This document shows positions 34,570 to 42,639 of a stretch of 64,000 nt of DNA, piece after piece. Under the pieces are notes generated by a model. The model did no database searches. It had not been told where the DNA came from and saw nothing but the letters and a program-made list of their open reading frames with translations. The translations under genes and the position numbers were made by a program. Source of the stretch: Dokdonella_A ginsengisoli (GTDB lineage: Bacteria > Pseudomonadota > Gammaproteobacteria > Xanthomonadales > Rhodanobacteraceae); the NCBI RefSeq assembly GCF_042652785.1, contig NZ_JBHSHD010000010.1, forward strand, positions 372,001-436,000, in the 5' to 3' direction. Numbering within the stretch: position 1 is the stretch's first letter; the number at the start of each line of letters is the position of its first letter.

Positions 34570-34789
34570 GGCAGGTCGAACGCCGCCGTCGGGCGGCGTG
34601 AGGGAACGGGGAGCGCTCCATGGGAAGCGCTCCACGCACACACTCCCGTGAAGCGCTTGCGCCACTCCCATCCGTCACCCGGCGGCGCATGACAGTCGTC
34701 ACCATCGATCCCTGACGCCCGCTTCTGCCCGTGGGCGTCGCCGATCGCGACGATGCTCCCGCACCGCTGGAGGTGCGGGAGGAAGCGCC
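34570..34789. other. 220-nt region with a terminator-like hairpin and three AGCGCT palindromes
   Basis: Holds a perfect 8-bp hairpin ACGCCGCC / GGCGGCGT (34580-34599) after the DUF885 stop. Three copies of AGCGCT lie at 34612, 34626 and 34652; the first sits in the 10-bp palindrome GGAGCGCTCC. A ribosome-binding-site hairpin follows just before the next gene. I see no other coding potential. Confidence 0.5.
34756..34781 (+). promoter_or_regulatory. Hairpin covering the ribosome binding site of the 60-residue membrane protein
   Basis: CTCCCGCACC (34756-34765) pairs perfectly with GGTGCGGGAG (34772-34781) around a 6-nt loop. The right arm contains most of the Shine-Dalgarno GGGAGG (34777-34782), 7 nt before the ATG at 34790. 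In RNA this would hide the ribosome binding site in a 10-bp GC-rich stem, so translation should need an opening signal or protein. Confidence 0.65.
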
Positions 34790-34972
34790 ATGAACATCTC
34801 GATTCCGGGTCTGTCGCCGTCGCAGCGCGAGCTGCTCGACCGCTACCTGCCGGCCGTGCTGGCCCTCGTCGTCGCCTGGCTGGTCGCGCGCGGTCTGAAA
34901 AAGCTGTTCTGGAACGCCTTCGGCCTGTACTGGGCCTTCCAGGCGCTGCACGTGTCGCGCGCGTTCTGGTGA
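34790..34972 (+). CDS. Small single-span membrane protein
   Basis: 60 residues. An N-terminal amphipathic stretch (LSPSQRELLDRYLP) leads into a hydrophobic helix (about 20-34, PAVLALVVAWLVARGL), then a basic LKK and an aromatic-rich C-terminus (FWNAFGLYWAFQALHVSRAFW). It has no recognised family. The strong ribosome binding site inside a perfect hairpin supports its reality. It is followed 97 nt later by an NTF2-like gene on the same strand. Confidence 0.6.
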   Translation: MNISIPGLSPSQRELLDRYLPAVLALVVAWLVARGLKKLFWNAFGLYWAFQALHVSRAFW

Positions 34973-35069
34973 CGCCGGCGCGACCGGCCGCGACCCGATG
35001 CCGCAGACGGCGCGGCGCGGCGCGAGGTTGCTACCATGGCGGGCCATTCCATCCGCCGAGGTCGCCGCC

Positions 35070-35480
35070 ATGTCCGCGCAAGACACGATCGCCCTGATCG
35101 AGAGCTACTACGCCGCATTCAACCGCGGCGACTGGGAAAGCATGCTCGCGCACCTGACCGACGACGTCGCCCACGACCTCAACCAGGGGCCGCGCGAAGT
35201 CGGGCGCGAGACGTTCCGCGCGTTCCTCGCGCGCATGGACCGCAGCTACGCCGAGCGGCTGGAGAACATCGTCGTGTCGTCCGCGCCGGACGGCGCCCGC
35301 GCCGCGGCCGAATACGTCGTGCACGGCACCTACAAGGCCGACGACGAGGGCCTGCCGGCGGCGAACGGGCAGAAGTACGTGCTGCCCGGCGGCGCCTTCT
35401 TCGACATCCGCGGCGGCCGCATCGCGCGCGTGACCAACTACTACAACCTGCAGGACTGGATCGCCCAGGTCGGCGGCTGA
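35070..35480 (+). CDS. NTF2-like (SnoaL/ketosteroid isomerase-type) protein
   Basis: 136 residues without a signal peptide. Typical SnoaL-like pattern: TIALIESYYAAFNRGDWESMLAHLTDDVAHDLNQG, a central GRETFRAFLARMDRSYAERLE, and C-terminal sheet VLPGGAFFDIRGGRIARVTNYYNLQDWIAQVG. The sequence resembles ketosteroid-isomerase-fold enzymes, but catalytic specificity cannot be read. It precedes the CadC-like regulator gene by 26 nt and may share its transcript. Confidence 0.85.
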   Translation: MSAQDTIALIESYYAAFNRGDWESMLAHLTDDVAHDLNQGPREVGRETFRAFLARMDRSYAERLENIVVSSAPDGARAAAEYVVHGTYKADDEGLPAANGQKYVLPGGAFFDIRGGRIARVTNYYNLQDWIAQVGG

Positions 35481-35506
35481 TCGGCAGCCGGCGGGGGGAG
35501 GCGCCG

Positions 35507-37882
35507 ATGGCACGTCCGGTCTATCGCTTCGGCGAGTTCCGGGTGGATCCCGTCGCGCGCGAATTGTGGCGCGGCGACCAGCTCGTCGCCCTGCCGCCGC
35601 ACGTGTTCGATTGCCTTGCCTACCTGATCGCGCGGCACGATCGCGCGGTCGGCCGCGACGAGCTGGTCGCGGCCGTGTGGGGCCGGACCGAGGTCAGCGA
35701 CACCCTGCTCGGCCAGACCGTGCTGCGGATCCGGCGCGAGCTGGGCGACGACGGCAAGGATCCGCACGTTCTGCGCACGATTCCGCGCTTCGGCTATCGC
35801 TGGGTCGCGCCGCTGCGGATGGCGGAGGATGACGCCGACGCGGCGATCGCCGCGCCGGCTTGCACGCTGGAACCGGCCGAAGCCGTCGAGGTGGACGATC
35901 CGCCGGCGCCTGCGCCGCCGCCCCGTCGCACCCGCCCATTGGCACGGCCGGCGCTGGCGGCCGTGCTTGCCGCGCTCGTCGCCGTCGTTGCCGTGGCGCT
36001 CGTGCAGCGCGGGCGCCACTCCGCGCCGCCGGCGGCGATGCCGGCAGCGCCGGCGGAAACCGCCGCGGTGATGCCGGCCGCGGTCGAGCCGGGCGCGGAA
36101 TGGGCCTGGATGCGCCTGGGCGTCATGGACGTCGTGGCGACGCGGCTGCGCGGCTCGGGCCTGCCGACGGTGCCGAGCGAGAACGTCATCGCCCTGCTGA
36201 ACGCGCCGCCGGCGCATCGCGCCGGTTCGCTGCGCGAGGCGGCCGCGTTCCGGCTGCAGGTATCGCCGCGCGTCAGCCGCCGCGGCGACGCCTGGGAGGT
36301 GAGCCTGGATGCCGACGACGGCGCCGGGCAGCGCTTTTCCGCGCAGGCCAGGGCGCGCGATGCGACCGAAGCGGCGCGCGAGGCCGCCGATCGTCTGCTC
36401 GTCGCGCTCGGACGCAGCTCGCCGCCGCGCAAGGGCGAGCCCGCACCGCAGTCGGAGCTGCTGCAGCGCATCGACGCCGCGATCCTCGCCGACGACCCGG
36501 ACACGGCGCGCGGCCTGATCGAGCAGGCGTCCGTCGACCGGCATTCGCCGGAGCTGCAGCTGCGCCTGGCCAAGATCGATTTCCGCGCCGGCCACGTCGA
36601 CGCCGCGCAAAAGCGCCTGGAGGGACTGCTCGCCGACGCCCCGGCGTCGACCGCGCCGGTGCTGCGCGCGAGCATCCTCAACGGGCTCGGTGCGGTCGCC
36701 ATCCGCAGCGATCGTCCGCAGCAGGCCGAACAGGCCTTCGCGCAGGCCGGTGCCTTGCTCGCCGGACAGGCCGAGCCGGAACAGCTCGGCCAGGCCTATC
36801 TCGGCCGCGCCGGCGCGGCGGCCATGCAGCGGCGATTCGAGGACGCCTCGGCCGACTATGCGCGCGCACGCGTCGCGTTCCGCGAGGCGAACGATGCGCG
36901 CGCGCTGATCCGCGTGGATGCCAACGAAGGCTTCCTCGATCTCGACCGCGGCCGGCCGGCGCAGGCCCTGCCGCAACTGGCCGCCGCCGCCGACGGCTTC
37001 GCGCGCTGGGGAGCACTCAACGAAGCCGTGTTCGCGCACATCGGGCAGATCAGCAGCCGCCTCGCACTGCTCGAAGGCGCGGCGGCTTCGGCCACCGCGG
37101 ATGCCGCGGCCGCGCTGGCCGAGCGGGTCGGGAACGTCTCGACCAAGGACTCGCTGACCATCGCACGCGCGCGGGCGCTGTCGGCGGTCGGGCGGCTGGG
37201 CGAGGCGAGGGCGTCGCTGCAGCGCCTGCGCGAGGCGAACCCCGACCCGGCGGACGTGACCGCAGCGGCCGCCGCCGTGCCGCTGGCGCGGATCGAGCTG
37301 GACGGCGGCAACGACGCGCGCGCCGCGGAACTGGCCGCGTCCGCGGTGGCCGTGCTGACCGACGCCGGCTACGCCGGCCTGCGCGCCGATGCCTGGCTGA
37401 CCCAGGTGCGCGCGCTGGCCAGGACGAACGACCGCGCCGGCGCCGCCGCGCAGGCCGCCGCCTTCCAGGCCTGGGCCGCGCAGACCGGCGGTCGCGCGCC
37501 GACGCTGGCGCAGCTCGCGCGTGCCGACGTCGCCTGGCGCTTCGTCGAGAGCGGCTGGCGCGGCGAATTCGACGCCGCGCGCACGCTGGCCGACGCCGGC
37601 GGCGTGCCGGCCGACGTCGCCCAGGTCGCGATCGACCACGCCGGTGCGCTGATCGCCGTCGGCGAGCTGGACGCGGCGGAAGTCGAGGTCGGCCGGATTG
37701 CGCGCTGGTCCGGGCAGGATTTCGCCTGCGCCGTGCTGGAAGCGCGCTTCTATGCCGCCCGCGGGCGCGACGCGGCGCGCCAGACGGCGCTGGCCCGCGC
37801 CCGCGAACTGGCCGGCGAGCGGCCGATCCCCGCCGAGGCGACCGCCGTCGCGGTGTCGGCGCGCGAGGCGTCCGCGCATTGA
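35507..37882 (+). CDS. CadC-like membrane-anchored transcriptional regulator with periplasmic TPR-like repeats
   Basis: 791 residues. Residues 1-100 form an OmpR/PhoB-type winged helix (YRFGEFRVDPVARELWRGDQ...LRTIPRFGYRWVAPL). A Pro-rich linker and a single membrane helix (about 147-165, LARPALAAVLAALVAVVAVALV) follow. The large C-terminal part is helical with TPR-like repeats (LAKIDFRAGHVDAAQKRLEGLL, AYLGRAGAAAMQRRFEDASADY). One-component membrane regulators of the CadC class sense periplasmic cues this way. Three phased 11-bp direct repeats lie 42 nt after its stop, upstream of the HAF-repeat gene, and are candidate binding sites. Confidence 0.85.
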   Translation: MARPVYRFGEFRVDPVARELWRGDQLVALPPHVFDCLAYLIARHDRAVGRDELVAAVWGRTEVSDTLLGQTVLRIRRELGDDGKDPHVLRTIPRFGYRWVAPLRMAEDDADAAIAAPACTLEPAEAVEVDDPPAPAPPPRRTRPLARPALAAVLAALVAVVAVALVQRGRHSAPPAAMPAAPAETAAVMPAAVEPGAEWAWMRLGVMDVVATRLRGSGLPTVPSENVIALLNAPPAHRAGSLREAAAFRLQVSPRVSRRGDAWEVSLDADDGAGQRFSAQARARDATEAAREAADRLLVALGRSSPPRKGEPAPQSELLQRIDAAILADDPDTARGLIEQASVDRHSPELQLRLAKIDFRAGHVDAAQKRLEGLLADAPASTAPVLRASILNGLGAVAIRSDRPQQAEQAFAQAGALLAGQAEPEQLGQAYLGRAGAAAMQRRFEDASADYARARVAFREANDARALIRVDANEGFLDLDRGRPAQALPQLAAAADGFARWGALNEAVFAHIGQISSRLALLEGAAASATADAAAALAERVGNVSTKDSLTIARARALSAVGRLGEARASLQRLREANPDPADVTAAAAAVPLARIELDGGNDARAAELAASAVAVLTDAGYAGLRADAWLTQVRALARTNDRAGAAAQAAAFQAWAAQTGGRAPTLAQLARADVAWRFVESGWRGEFDAARTLADAGGVPADVAQVAIDHAGALIAVGELDAAEVEVGRIARWSGQDFACAVLEARFYAARGRDAARQTALARARELAGERPIPAEATAVAVSAREASAH

Positions 37883-37923
37883 GCGGCGCGGCGCCGGCGG
37901 CCCCGGGCCGCTGCGCGCCAACG

Positions 37924-37956
37924 GATCCCGAATCGATCCCGAATGGAGCGCGAATG
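37924..37956 (+). repeat. Three phased 11-bp direct repeats (candidate wHTH operator)
   Basis: Tandem units GATCCCGAATC, GATCCCGAATG and GAGCGCGAATG run head to tail at exactly 11-bp intervals, about one helical turn. OmpR/CadC-type winged-helix proteins characteristically bind direct repeats with 10-11 bp phasing. The array lies between the gene for such a regulator and the HAF-repeat protein gene that starts 118 nt downstream. Confidence 0.55.
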
Positions 37957-38074
37957 GTCCGTGCCGGCCCGGCGCGGCCACGATGCCTGCGTTCCGGTCG
38001 TCGCCATGCGCCGTCCCCTCCGTCCGGATCCGCCGTCACCGGCGCCGGCGCCCGATATTCTGAAGGAGAGAGGC

Positions 38075-39793
38075 ATGCGTCATTCCGTTTGGGCCGGGTG
38101 GATCCCGGCCCTGTTCTGCGCCGCGGCCACCGCCGGCACGCTCACCACCCTCGACGATGCGCAGAACGGATATCTGTCTTCGATCTCGCGCAACGGCCGC
38201 ATCGCCACCGGCTCGTACGTCACCGACGTTTTCGCCGGCGCGTTCCGCTGGCGCAAGGGTGCGGGCAGCGAGAACCTCGCGTTCGGCTCGGGCATGGGCA
38301 TGACCTCCTGGGCGCAGCCGATCGCCGGCTCGGCCACCGACGTCGACGGCAACATCGTCGCGGCGCTGGCCTATTCCGATTCCGAAGCCAATGGGCCGTT
38401 CCTGATCGGCGCCTTTCCCGGCTCCGCGCCGCAGGACCGCTTCTACAGCCAGGCCTACGGCATTTCCGACACCGGCGTCGTCGTCGGCCTGGCGCGGGAT
38501 CCGTCCGGCAACGCGATCGCGTTCCGCTGGAGCGCGGCCGAAGGCATGAGCCGGCTGGCGGTGAACCGCCCCGACACGTTCTCGCGCGCCAACGGCATCA
38601 GCGCGAACGGGCAGACGATCTACGGCTGGAACGACCAGCCCAGCGGCTACCGTTCCGGCGTGATCTGGGTCAAGGGCACGCCGATGGACCTGCACAACCC
38701 CGGACCGTACGGCGACGCCTTCGGCTCGCCGCCGGGCGAGGCCTTCGGCAGCAATCGCGACGGCAGCGTCGTGGTCGGGCAGGGCTATTACACCGAGGAC
38801 CCGGTCATGAGCCAGGGCTGGCGCTGGAGCGCGGCGACCGGCCTGCAGCCGATCGGCATCATCGCGCCGCCGCCCGAGCGCGGCATCCGCGAGGCGTTCG
38901 CGCGGCTGCGCCCGCCGGTGCGCCCGCATGCGGAGCGCTCGCCGCGGCCGGACGGCTTCTTCTATGCGCCGCAGGCCAATCCGCTCGGCGTCAGCGACGA
39001 CGGCAGCATCATCGTCGGCAACACCGGCGACGGCCAGGTGCAGCAGGCCTTCATCTGGACGCCGGCCGACGGCATGGTGCTGCTGAGCGACTACGCGCCC
39101 GCGCACGGCATCACGATCCCGGACGGCATGTTCCTGATCTCGGCCAGCTCCATCAGCAGCGACGGCAAGATCCTCGGCGGCATCGCGATCGATCCGACGC
39201 AGAGCTACGTCGTGTCCTGGATCATGGACTTCCACGATGCGGCGCCGCGCGAGACGATCCTCACCGCGCAGGGCAGCATCGCCGCCAACGACCTGGCCGA
39301 AGGGCCGTTCGCCGGCTATCCGGTCGGCGCCGCGGTGTCGATGACGTTGCGCTTCGCCTCCGACGGCAGCACGGTGGTGCCGGGACACGAAGCGGTCTAC
39401 ACGGTCGCGCCGGACAGTTTCCGGCTCACCGCACGCTACCAGGATCCGGTCGATTTCTCGCATCATTCGGCCACCGAGACCCTGTCGGGCGCGGGCGCGC
39501 TCCTGCGCATCCGCAACGACGATCCGCGTGCCGACGGCGTCGAGCTGTCGCCGGCCGCGGTGGCGACGGACGGGCAGAGCGTGGAGCTGTCGCTGTCCGA
39601 TGCCGCCGGTGCGCTGTTCGACTCGGAAGAGTCCACCTACATCAACCGCACCTTCGGTCCGCCGCAGCTCGACGCGACGGACTGGTCGCTGCGCGGCAGC
39701 GACGGTCGCGCGATGACGGTGTCGCTGCAGTGGGTGAACATCGCCGACGTGGCGGAGGACAAGCTCTTCGAGGACGGCTTCGACGGCGGCTGA
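38075..39793 (+). CDS. Secreted HAF-repeat protein with C-terminal LFxDGFDG tag
   Basis: 572 residues with a signal peptide (about 1-20). HAF-type extracellular repeats are evident: AFRWRKGAGSENLAFGSG, AFRWSAAEGMSRL, WRWSAATGLQPIG and FIWTPADGMVLLSDY, interleaved with SISRNGRIATG / GISDTGVVVG / SDDGSIIVG units. A C-terminal beta domain of unknown type follows (about 400-560), ending DKLFEDGFDGG. A good ribosome binding site (GAAGGAGAG) precedes the ATG. The function is unknown; probably extracellular. Control by the CadC-like regulator upstream is inferred from the phased repeats. Confidence 0.82.
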   Translation: MRHSVWAGWIPALFCAAATAGTLTTLDDAQNGYLSSISRNGRIATGSYVTDVFAGAFRWRKGAGSENLAFGSGMGMTSWAQPIAGSATDVDGNIVAALAYSDSEANGPFLIGAFPGSAPQDRFYSQAYGISDTGVVVGLARDPSGNAIAFRWSAAEGMSRLAVNRPDTFSRANGISANGQTIYGWNDQPSGYRSGVIWVKGTPMDLHNPGPYGDAFGSPPGEAFGSNRDGSVVVGQGYYTEDPVMSQGWRWSAATGLQPIGIIAPPPERGIREAFARLRPPVRPHAERSPRPDGFFYAPQANPLGVSDDGSIIVGNTGDGQVQQAFIWTPADGMVLLSDYAPAHGITIPDGMFLISASSISSDGKILGGIAIDPTQSYVVSWIMDFHDAAPRETILTAQGSIAANDLAEGPFAGYPVGAAVSMTLRFASDGSTVVPGHEAVYTVAPDSFRLTARYQDPVDFSHHSATETLSGAGALLRIRNDDPRADGVELSPAAVATDGQSVELSLSDAAGALFDSEESTYINRTFGPPQLDATDWSLRGSDGRAMTVSLQWVNIADVAEDKLFEDGFDGG

Positions 39794-39806
39794 TCGACGG
39801 CATAAT
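39779..39806 (+). promoter_or_regulatory. Candidate sigma-70-type promoter for the HI0933-type flavoprotein gene
   Basis: TTCGAC, 16-nt spacer, CATAAT. The -10 matches at 5 of 6 positions and the -35 is weak; it overlaps the end of the HAF gene. The start codon lies about 70 nt downstream. A short inverted repeat GTGACGC / GCGTCAC lies in the leader. Confidence 0.4.
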
Positions 39807-39877
39807 CGCGCTTTCGCCAGTCGCCCGAGGAGTGGCGTGACGCGTCGCCGCTGCGATGCGTCACGCGTCGCGTCACC

Positions 39878-41149
39878 ATGGCAGAACGCGTTTCCAGTGT
39901 GGCCGTCGTCGGCGGCGGACCCGCCGGCCTGATGGCGGCCGAGGTCGCCCGCGCGGCCGGCGTCGAGGTCGACCTGTACGACCGCATGGGCTCGGTCGGG
40001 CGCAAGTTCCTGATCGCCGGCAAGGGCGGGCTCAACCTCACGCACTCCGATCCGTTCGAGGCGTTCGTTTCGCGCTACGGCGAACGGGCGCGCGAAGTCG
40101 AACGCTGGCTCGCGCGCTTGGACGCCGACGCCCTGCGCGAGTGGGCGCGCGGACTGGGCGTGGAGACCTTCGTCGGCAGTTCCGGGCGCGTGTTCCCGGC
40201 CGATCTGAAGGCGGCGCCGCTGCTGCGCGGCTGGCTGCGGCGCCTGCGCGCGAGCGGCGTGCGCTTCCATGTCAACCACCGCTGGCTCGGCTGGGACGAT
40301 TCCGGCGCGCTGCGGTTCGAGCAAGCGGGCGGCGAGGTGCGCGTGCACGCCGGCGCGACCGTGCTCGCGCTCGGCGGCGGCAGCTGGCCGGTGCTCGGTT
40401 CGGACGGAAGCTGGACGCACGCGCTCGCCGCGCGCGGTGTCGCGCTGGCGCCGCTGCAGCCGGCCAACTGCGGCTTCGACGTGGCCTGGAGCGCGCATTT
40501 CGCCGCGCGCCACGCCGGCGCGCCGGTGAAGCCGGTGGTGATCCACTGGCGTAGTGAGGACGGCACCTCGATCCGCCGCCAGGGCGAGTTCGTGGTCGGC
40601 GCGAACGGCGTCGAGGGCAGCCTGATCTACGCGCTCGGCGCGCCCTTGCGCGAGGCGATCGCGCGGCACGGTTCGACCACGATCCGGCTCGATCTCGTGC
40701 CGGGCCGCGACGCCGCCCGGCTCGCGCGCGATCTTGCCCAGCCGCGCGGCAGCCGCTCGTTCGGCGAGCACCTGCGCCGCCGCGCCGGCATCGACGGGGT
40801 GAAGGCCGGCCTGCTCTACGAGGCGCTGCCCAGGCACGACTGGCAGGACGTGGAGCGCCTCGCCGCGACGCTGAAGTCGCTGCCGCTGACCCTGCTGCGG
40901 CCGCGCCCGCTGGACGAGGCGATCAGCACCGCCGGCGGCGTGCGCTTCGATGCGCTGGACGAATCGCTGATGCTGCGCGCGCTGCCCGGCGTGTTCGTCG
41001 CCGGCGAGATGATCGACTGGGAGGCACCGACCGGCGGCTACCTGCTGACCGCCTGCTTCGCCAGCGGCCTGGTGGCGGGCGAGGGCGCGGCGCGAAGGGC
41101 TGCGGGCGCGACCACGCGCCGCTTTGCGCAGGGCGATCCGAACGGCTAA
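39878..41149 (+). CDS. HI0933-family (YhiN/BaiN-like) FAD-dependent oxidoreductase
   Basis: 423 residues. N-terminal FAD-binding motif VVGGGPAGLMAAEVARAAG with YDRMGSVGRKFLIAGKGGLNLTHSD, the HI0933 signature, and a C-terminal GVFVAGEMIDWEAPTGGYLLTACFASGLVAGEGAA closing the FAD site. The length (about 420) matches the longer TIGR03862-type members. Relatives are annotated as flavoproteins or aminoacetone oxidases; the physiological role is not clear. The GNAT gene begins 9 nt after its stop, so they may share a transcript. Confidence 0.9.
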   Translation: MAERVSSVAVVGGGPAGLMAAEVARAAGVEVDLYDRMGSVGRKFLIAGKGGLNLTHSDPFEAFVSRYGERAREVERWLARLDADALREWARGLGVETFVGSSGRVFPADLKAAPLLRGWLRRLRASGVRFHVNHRWLGWDDSGALRFEQAGGEVRVHAGATVLALGGGSWPVLGSDGSWTHALAARGVALAPLQPANCGFDVAWSAHFAARHAGAPVKPVVIHWRSEDGTSIRRQGEFVVGANGVEGSLIYALGAPLREAIARHGSTTIRLDLVPGRDAARLARDLAQPRGSRSFGEHLRRRAGIDGVKAGLLYEALPRHDWQDVERLAATLKSLPLTLLRPRPLDEAISTAGGVRFDALDESLMLRALPGVFVAGEMIDWEAPTGGYLLTACFASGLVAGEGAARRAAGATTRRFAQGDPNG

Positions 41150-41158
41150 CGTAGCCGG

Positions 41159-41755
41159 ATGATCGACGTGCAGACCTACGCCGGCGCCGCCGTCGCGCCG
41201 TACCTCGACGCGGTGGCCGAGCTGCGCATCGCGGTATTCCGCGACTGGCCGTATCTGTATTCGGGCGACCACGAATACGAGAAGAACTATCTGGCCACCT
41301 ACGCGCAGTCGCCGGAGAGCCTGTTCGTGCTCGCCTTCGACGGCCCGCGCGTGATCGGCGCCTCGACCGGCATCCCGCTGACCGACGAGACCTCGGCGTT
41401 CCAGCAGCCGTTCCTCGACCGCGGCATCGCCCTGGCCGACGTCTTCTATTTCGGCGAATCGGTGCTGCTGAAGGAATACCGCGGCCACGGCCTGGGTCAT
41501 CGTTTCTTCGACGAGCGCGAAGGCTACGCGCGGCAGCTGGAGCGGTTCTCGATGACCGCGTTCTGCGCGGTCGAGCGCGGCGAGGACGATCCGCGCCGGC
41601 CCGCGGATTTCCGCGCCAACGACGTGTTCTGGAACAAGCGCGGCTACCGCCGCCAGGACGACATGTTCTGCCGCCTGGAGTGGCAGGAGATCGGCAGCGA
41701 CGGTCCGAGCTGCCATCGCCTGCGCTTCTGGCTGCGCGAGCTGGAGCGGGCATGA
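41159..41755 (+). CDS. GNAT-family N-acetyltransferase
   Basis: 198 residues. GNAT elements are LRIAVFRDWPYLYSGDHEYEKNYL at the N-terminus, VLAFDGPRVIGAST (strand 4), the acetyl-CoA pyrophosphate loop ESVLLKEYRGHGLGHRFFDERE, and a late NDVFWNKRGYRRQDDMF. It overlaps the carbon-nitrogen hydrolase start by 4 nt (ATGA). GNAT plus nitrilase-superfamily pairs, sometimes fused, occur in many bacteria. TAACGT ends 6 nt before the ATG, so a leaderless transcript is possible. Confidence 0.88.
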   Translation: MIDVQTYAGAAVAPYLDAVAELRIAVFRDWPYLYSGDHEYEKNYLATYAQSPESLFVLAFDGPRVIGASTGIPLTDETSAFQQPFLDRGIALADVFYFGESVLLKEYRGHGLGHRFFDEREGYARQLERFSMTAFCAVERGEDDPRRPADFRANDVFWNKRGYRRQDDMFCRLEWQEIGSDGPSCHRLRFWLRELERA

Positions 41756-42639
41756 AGCTGAAGATCGCCGCCGCGCAGTACGGCATCGGCGCGCCGTCGG
41801 ACTTCGCCGCCTTCGGCGAGCGTGTCGCCGCGCGCGTGGCCGAAGCGGTGAAGGCCGGCGCGCAGCTGCTGGTACTGCCCGAGTACCTCGCGCTGGAAGC
41901 CGCCGCCACGCTCGACGCCGCGACGCGCAGCGACTTCGCGCGTTCGCTGGCCGGACTGCAGGCGCATCACGACGACTACCTCGCGCTTGCGCGCGAGCTG
42001 GCCTCCCGGCACGCGGTCCATCTCGTCGCCGGCACCTTCCTGCTCGACGTCGGCGGCGGGCGCTACCGCAACCGCGCCTACTTCGTCTCGCCGGACGGCA
42101 AGGTCGCGTTCCAGGACAAGCTGACCCTGACCGGCTTCGAACGCTCGGCCGGCATGATCGAGCCCGGCGACGAACTGAAGGTGTTCGACACCGACTTCGG
42201 CCGCATGGGCATCGACGTCTGCTACGACGTCGAATTTCCGCTCTACGCGCGCGCACAGGTGGAAGCCGGCGCGCGCGTGATCCTGGTGCCGAGCTGCACC
42301 GACACCGACGCCGGCGCCAGCCGCGTGCGCGTCGGCTGCCAGGCGCGCGCGCTGGAGAACCAGGTCTACGTCGCCTGCGCGGTGACCGCCGGCGTGGCGC
42401 AGTGGAGTCCGGCGCTCGACGTCAACACCGGCGCGGCCGCGCTCTACACGCCGATCGACCGCGGCTTTCCGTCCGACGGCGTGCTCGCGCGCGCGCGAGA
42501 AGGCGAGGACTGGGCGATCGCCGAACTCGACCTCGCCGCGCTCGATGCGTTCAAGCGCGAGGCGCAGGTCGCCAACGCCAACGACTGGTTCGCGCAGCTG
42601 CGGCCGGCGGTGGTGCGCGCGCGCGTCGAAACGCTCTAG
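41752..42639 (+). CDS. Carbon-nitrogen hydrolase (nitrilase superfamily)
   Basis: 295 residues. The Glu-Lys-Cys catalytic triad is complete: E44 in LPEYLALE, K123 in QDKLTLTGFE and C157 in DVCYDVEFP. It probably hydrolyses an amide; the substrate is unknown. It is coupled to the upstream GNAT gene, and together they resemble the GNAT/amidohydrolase proteins found fused elsewhere. A 6-bp hairpin (GACGCC / GGCGTC, 42648-42662) follows the stop by 8 nt. Confidence 0.9.
   Translation: MKLKIAAAQYGIGAPSDFAAFGERVAARVAEAVKAGAQLLVLPEYLALEAAATLDAATRSDFARSLAGLQAHHDDYLALARELASRHAVHLVAGTFLLDVGGGRYRNRAYFVSPDGKVAFQDKLTLTGFERSAGMIEPGDELKVFDTDFGRMGIDVCYDVEFPLYARAQVEAGARVILVPSCTDTDAGASRVRVGCQARALENQVYVACAVTAGVAQWSPALDVNTGAAALYTPIDRGFPSDGVLARAREGEDWAIAELDLAALDAFKREAQVANANDWFAQLRPAVVRARVETL

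Noticed and set aside
34609..34660. Three AGCGCT palindromes as an operator
   Set aside because: Spacing is irregular (14 and 26 nt) and six-base GC palindromes are common here; recorded only as part of the intergenic description.
34753..35097. 114-codon open frame overlapping the small membrane protein gene
   Set aside because: Starts inside the ribosome-binding-site hairpin, has Arg/Ala-rich shadow composition, and lacks its own ribosome binding site.
38036..42256. Very long minus-strand open frame (about 1400 codons) opposite the HAF, flavoprotein, GNAT and hydrolase genes
   Set aside because: It runs antisense through four well-supported genes, is Arg/Ala/His-rich with no domain, and is expected by chance in DNA this GC-rich.
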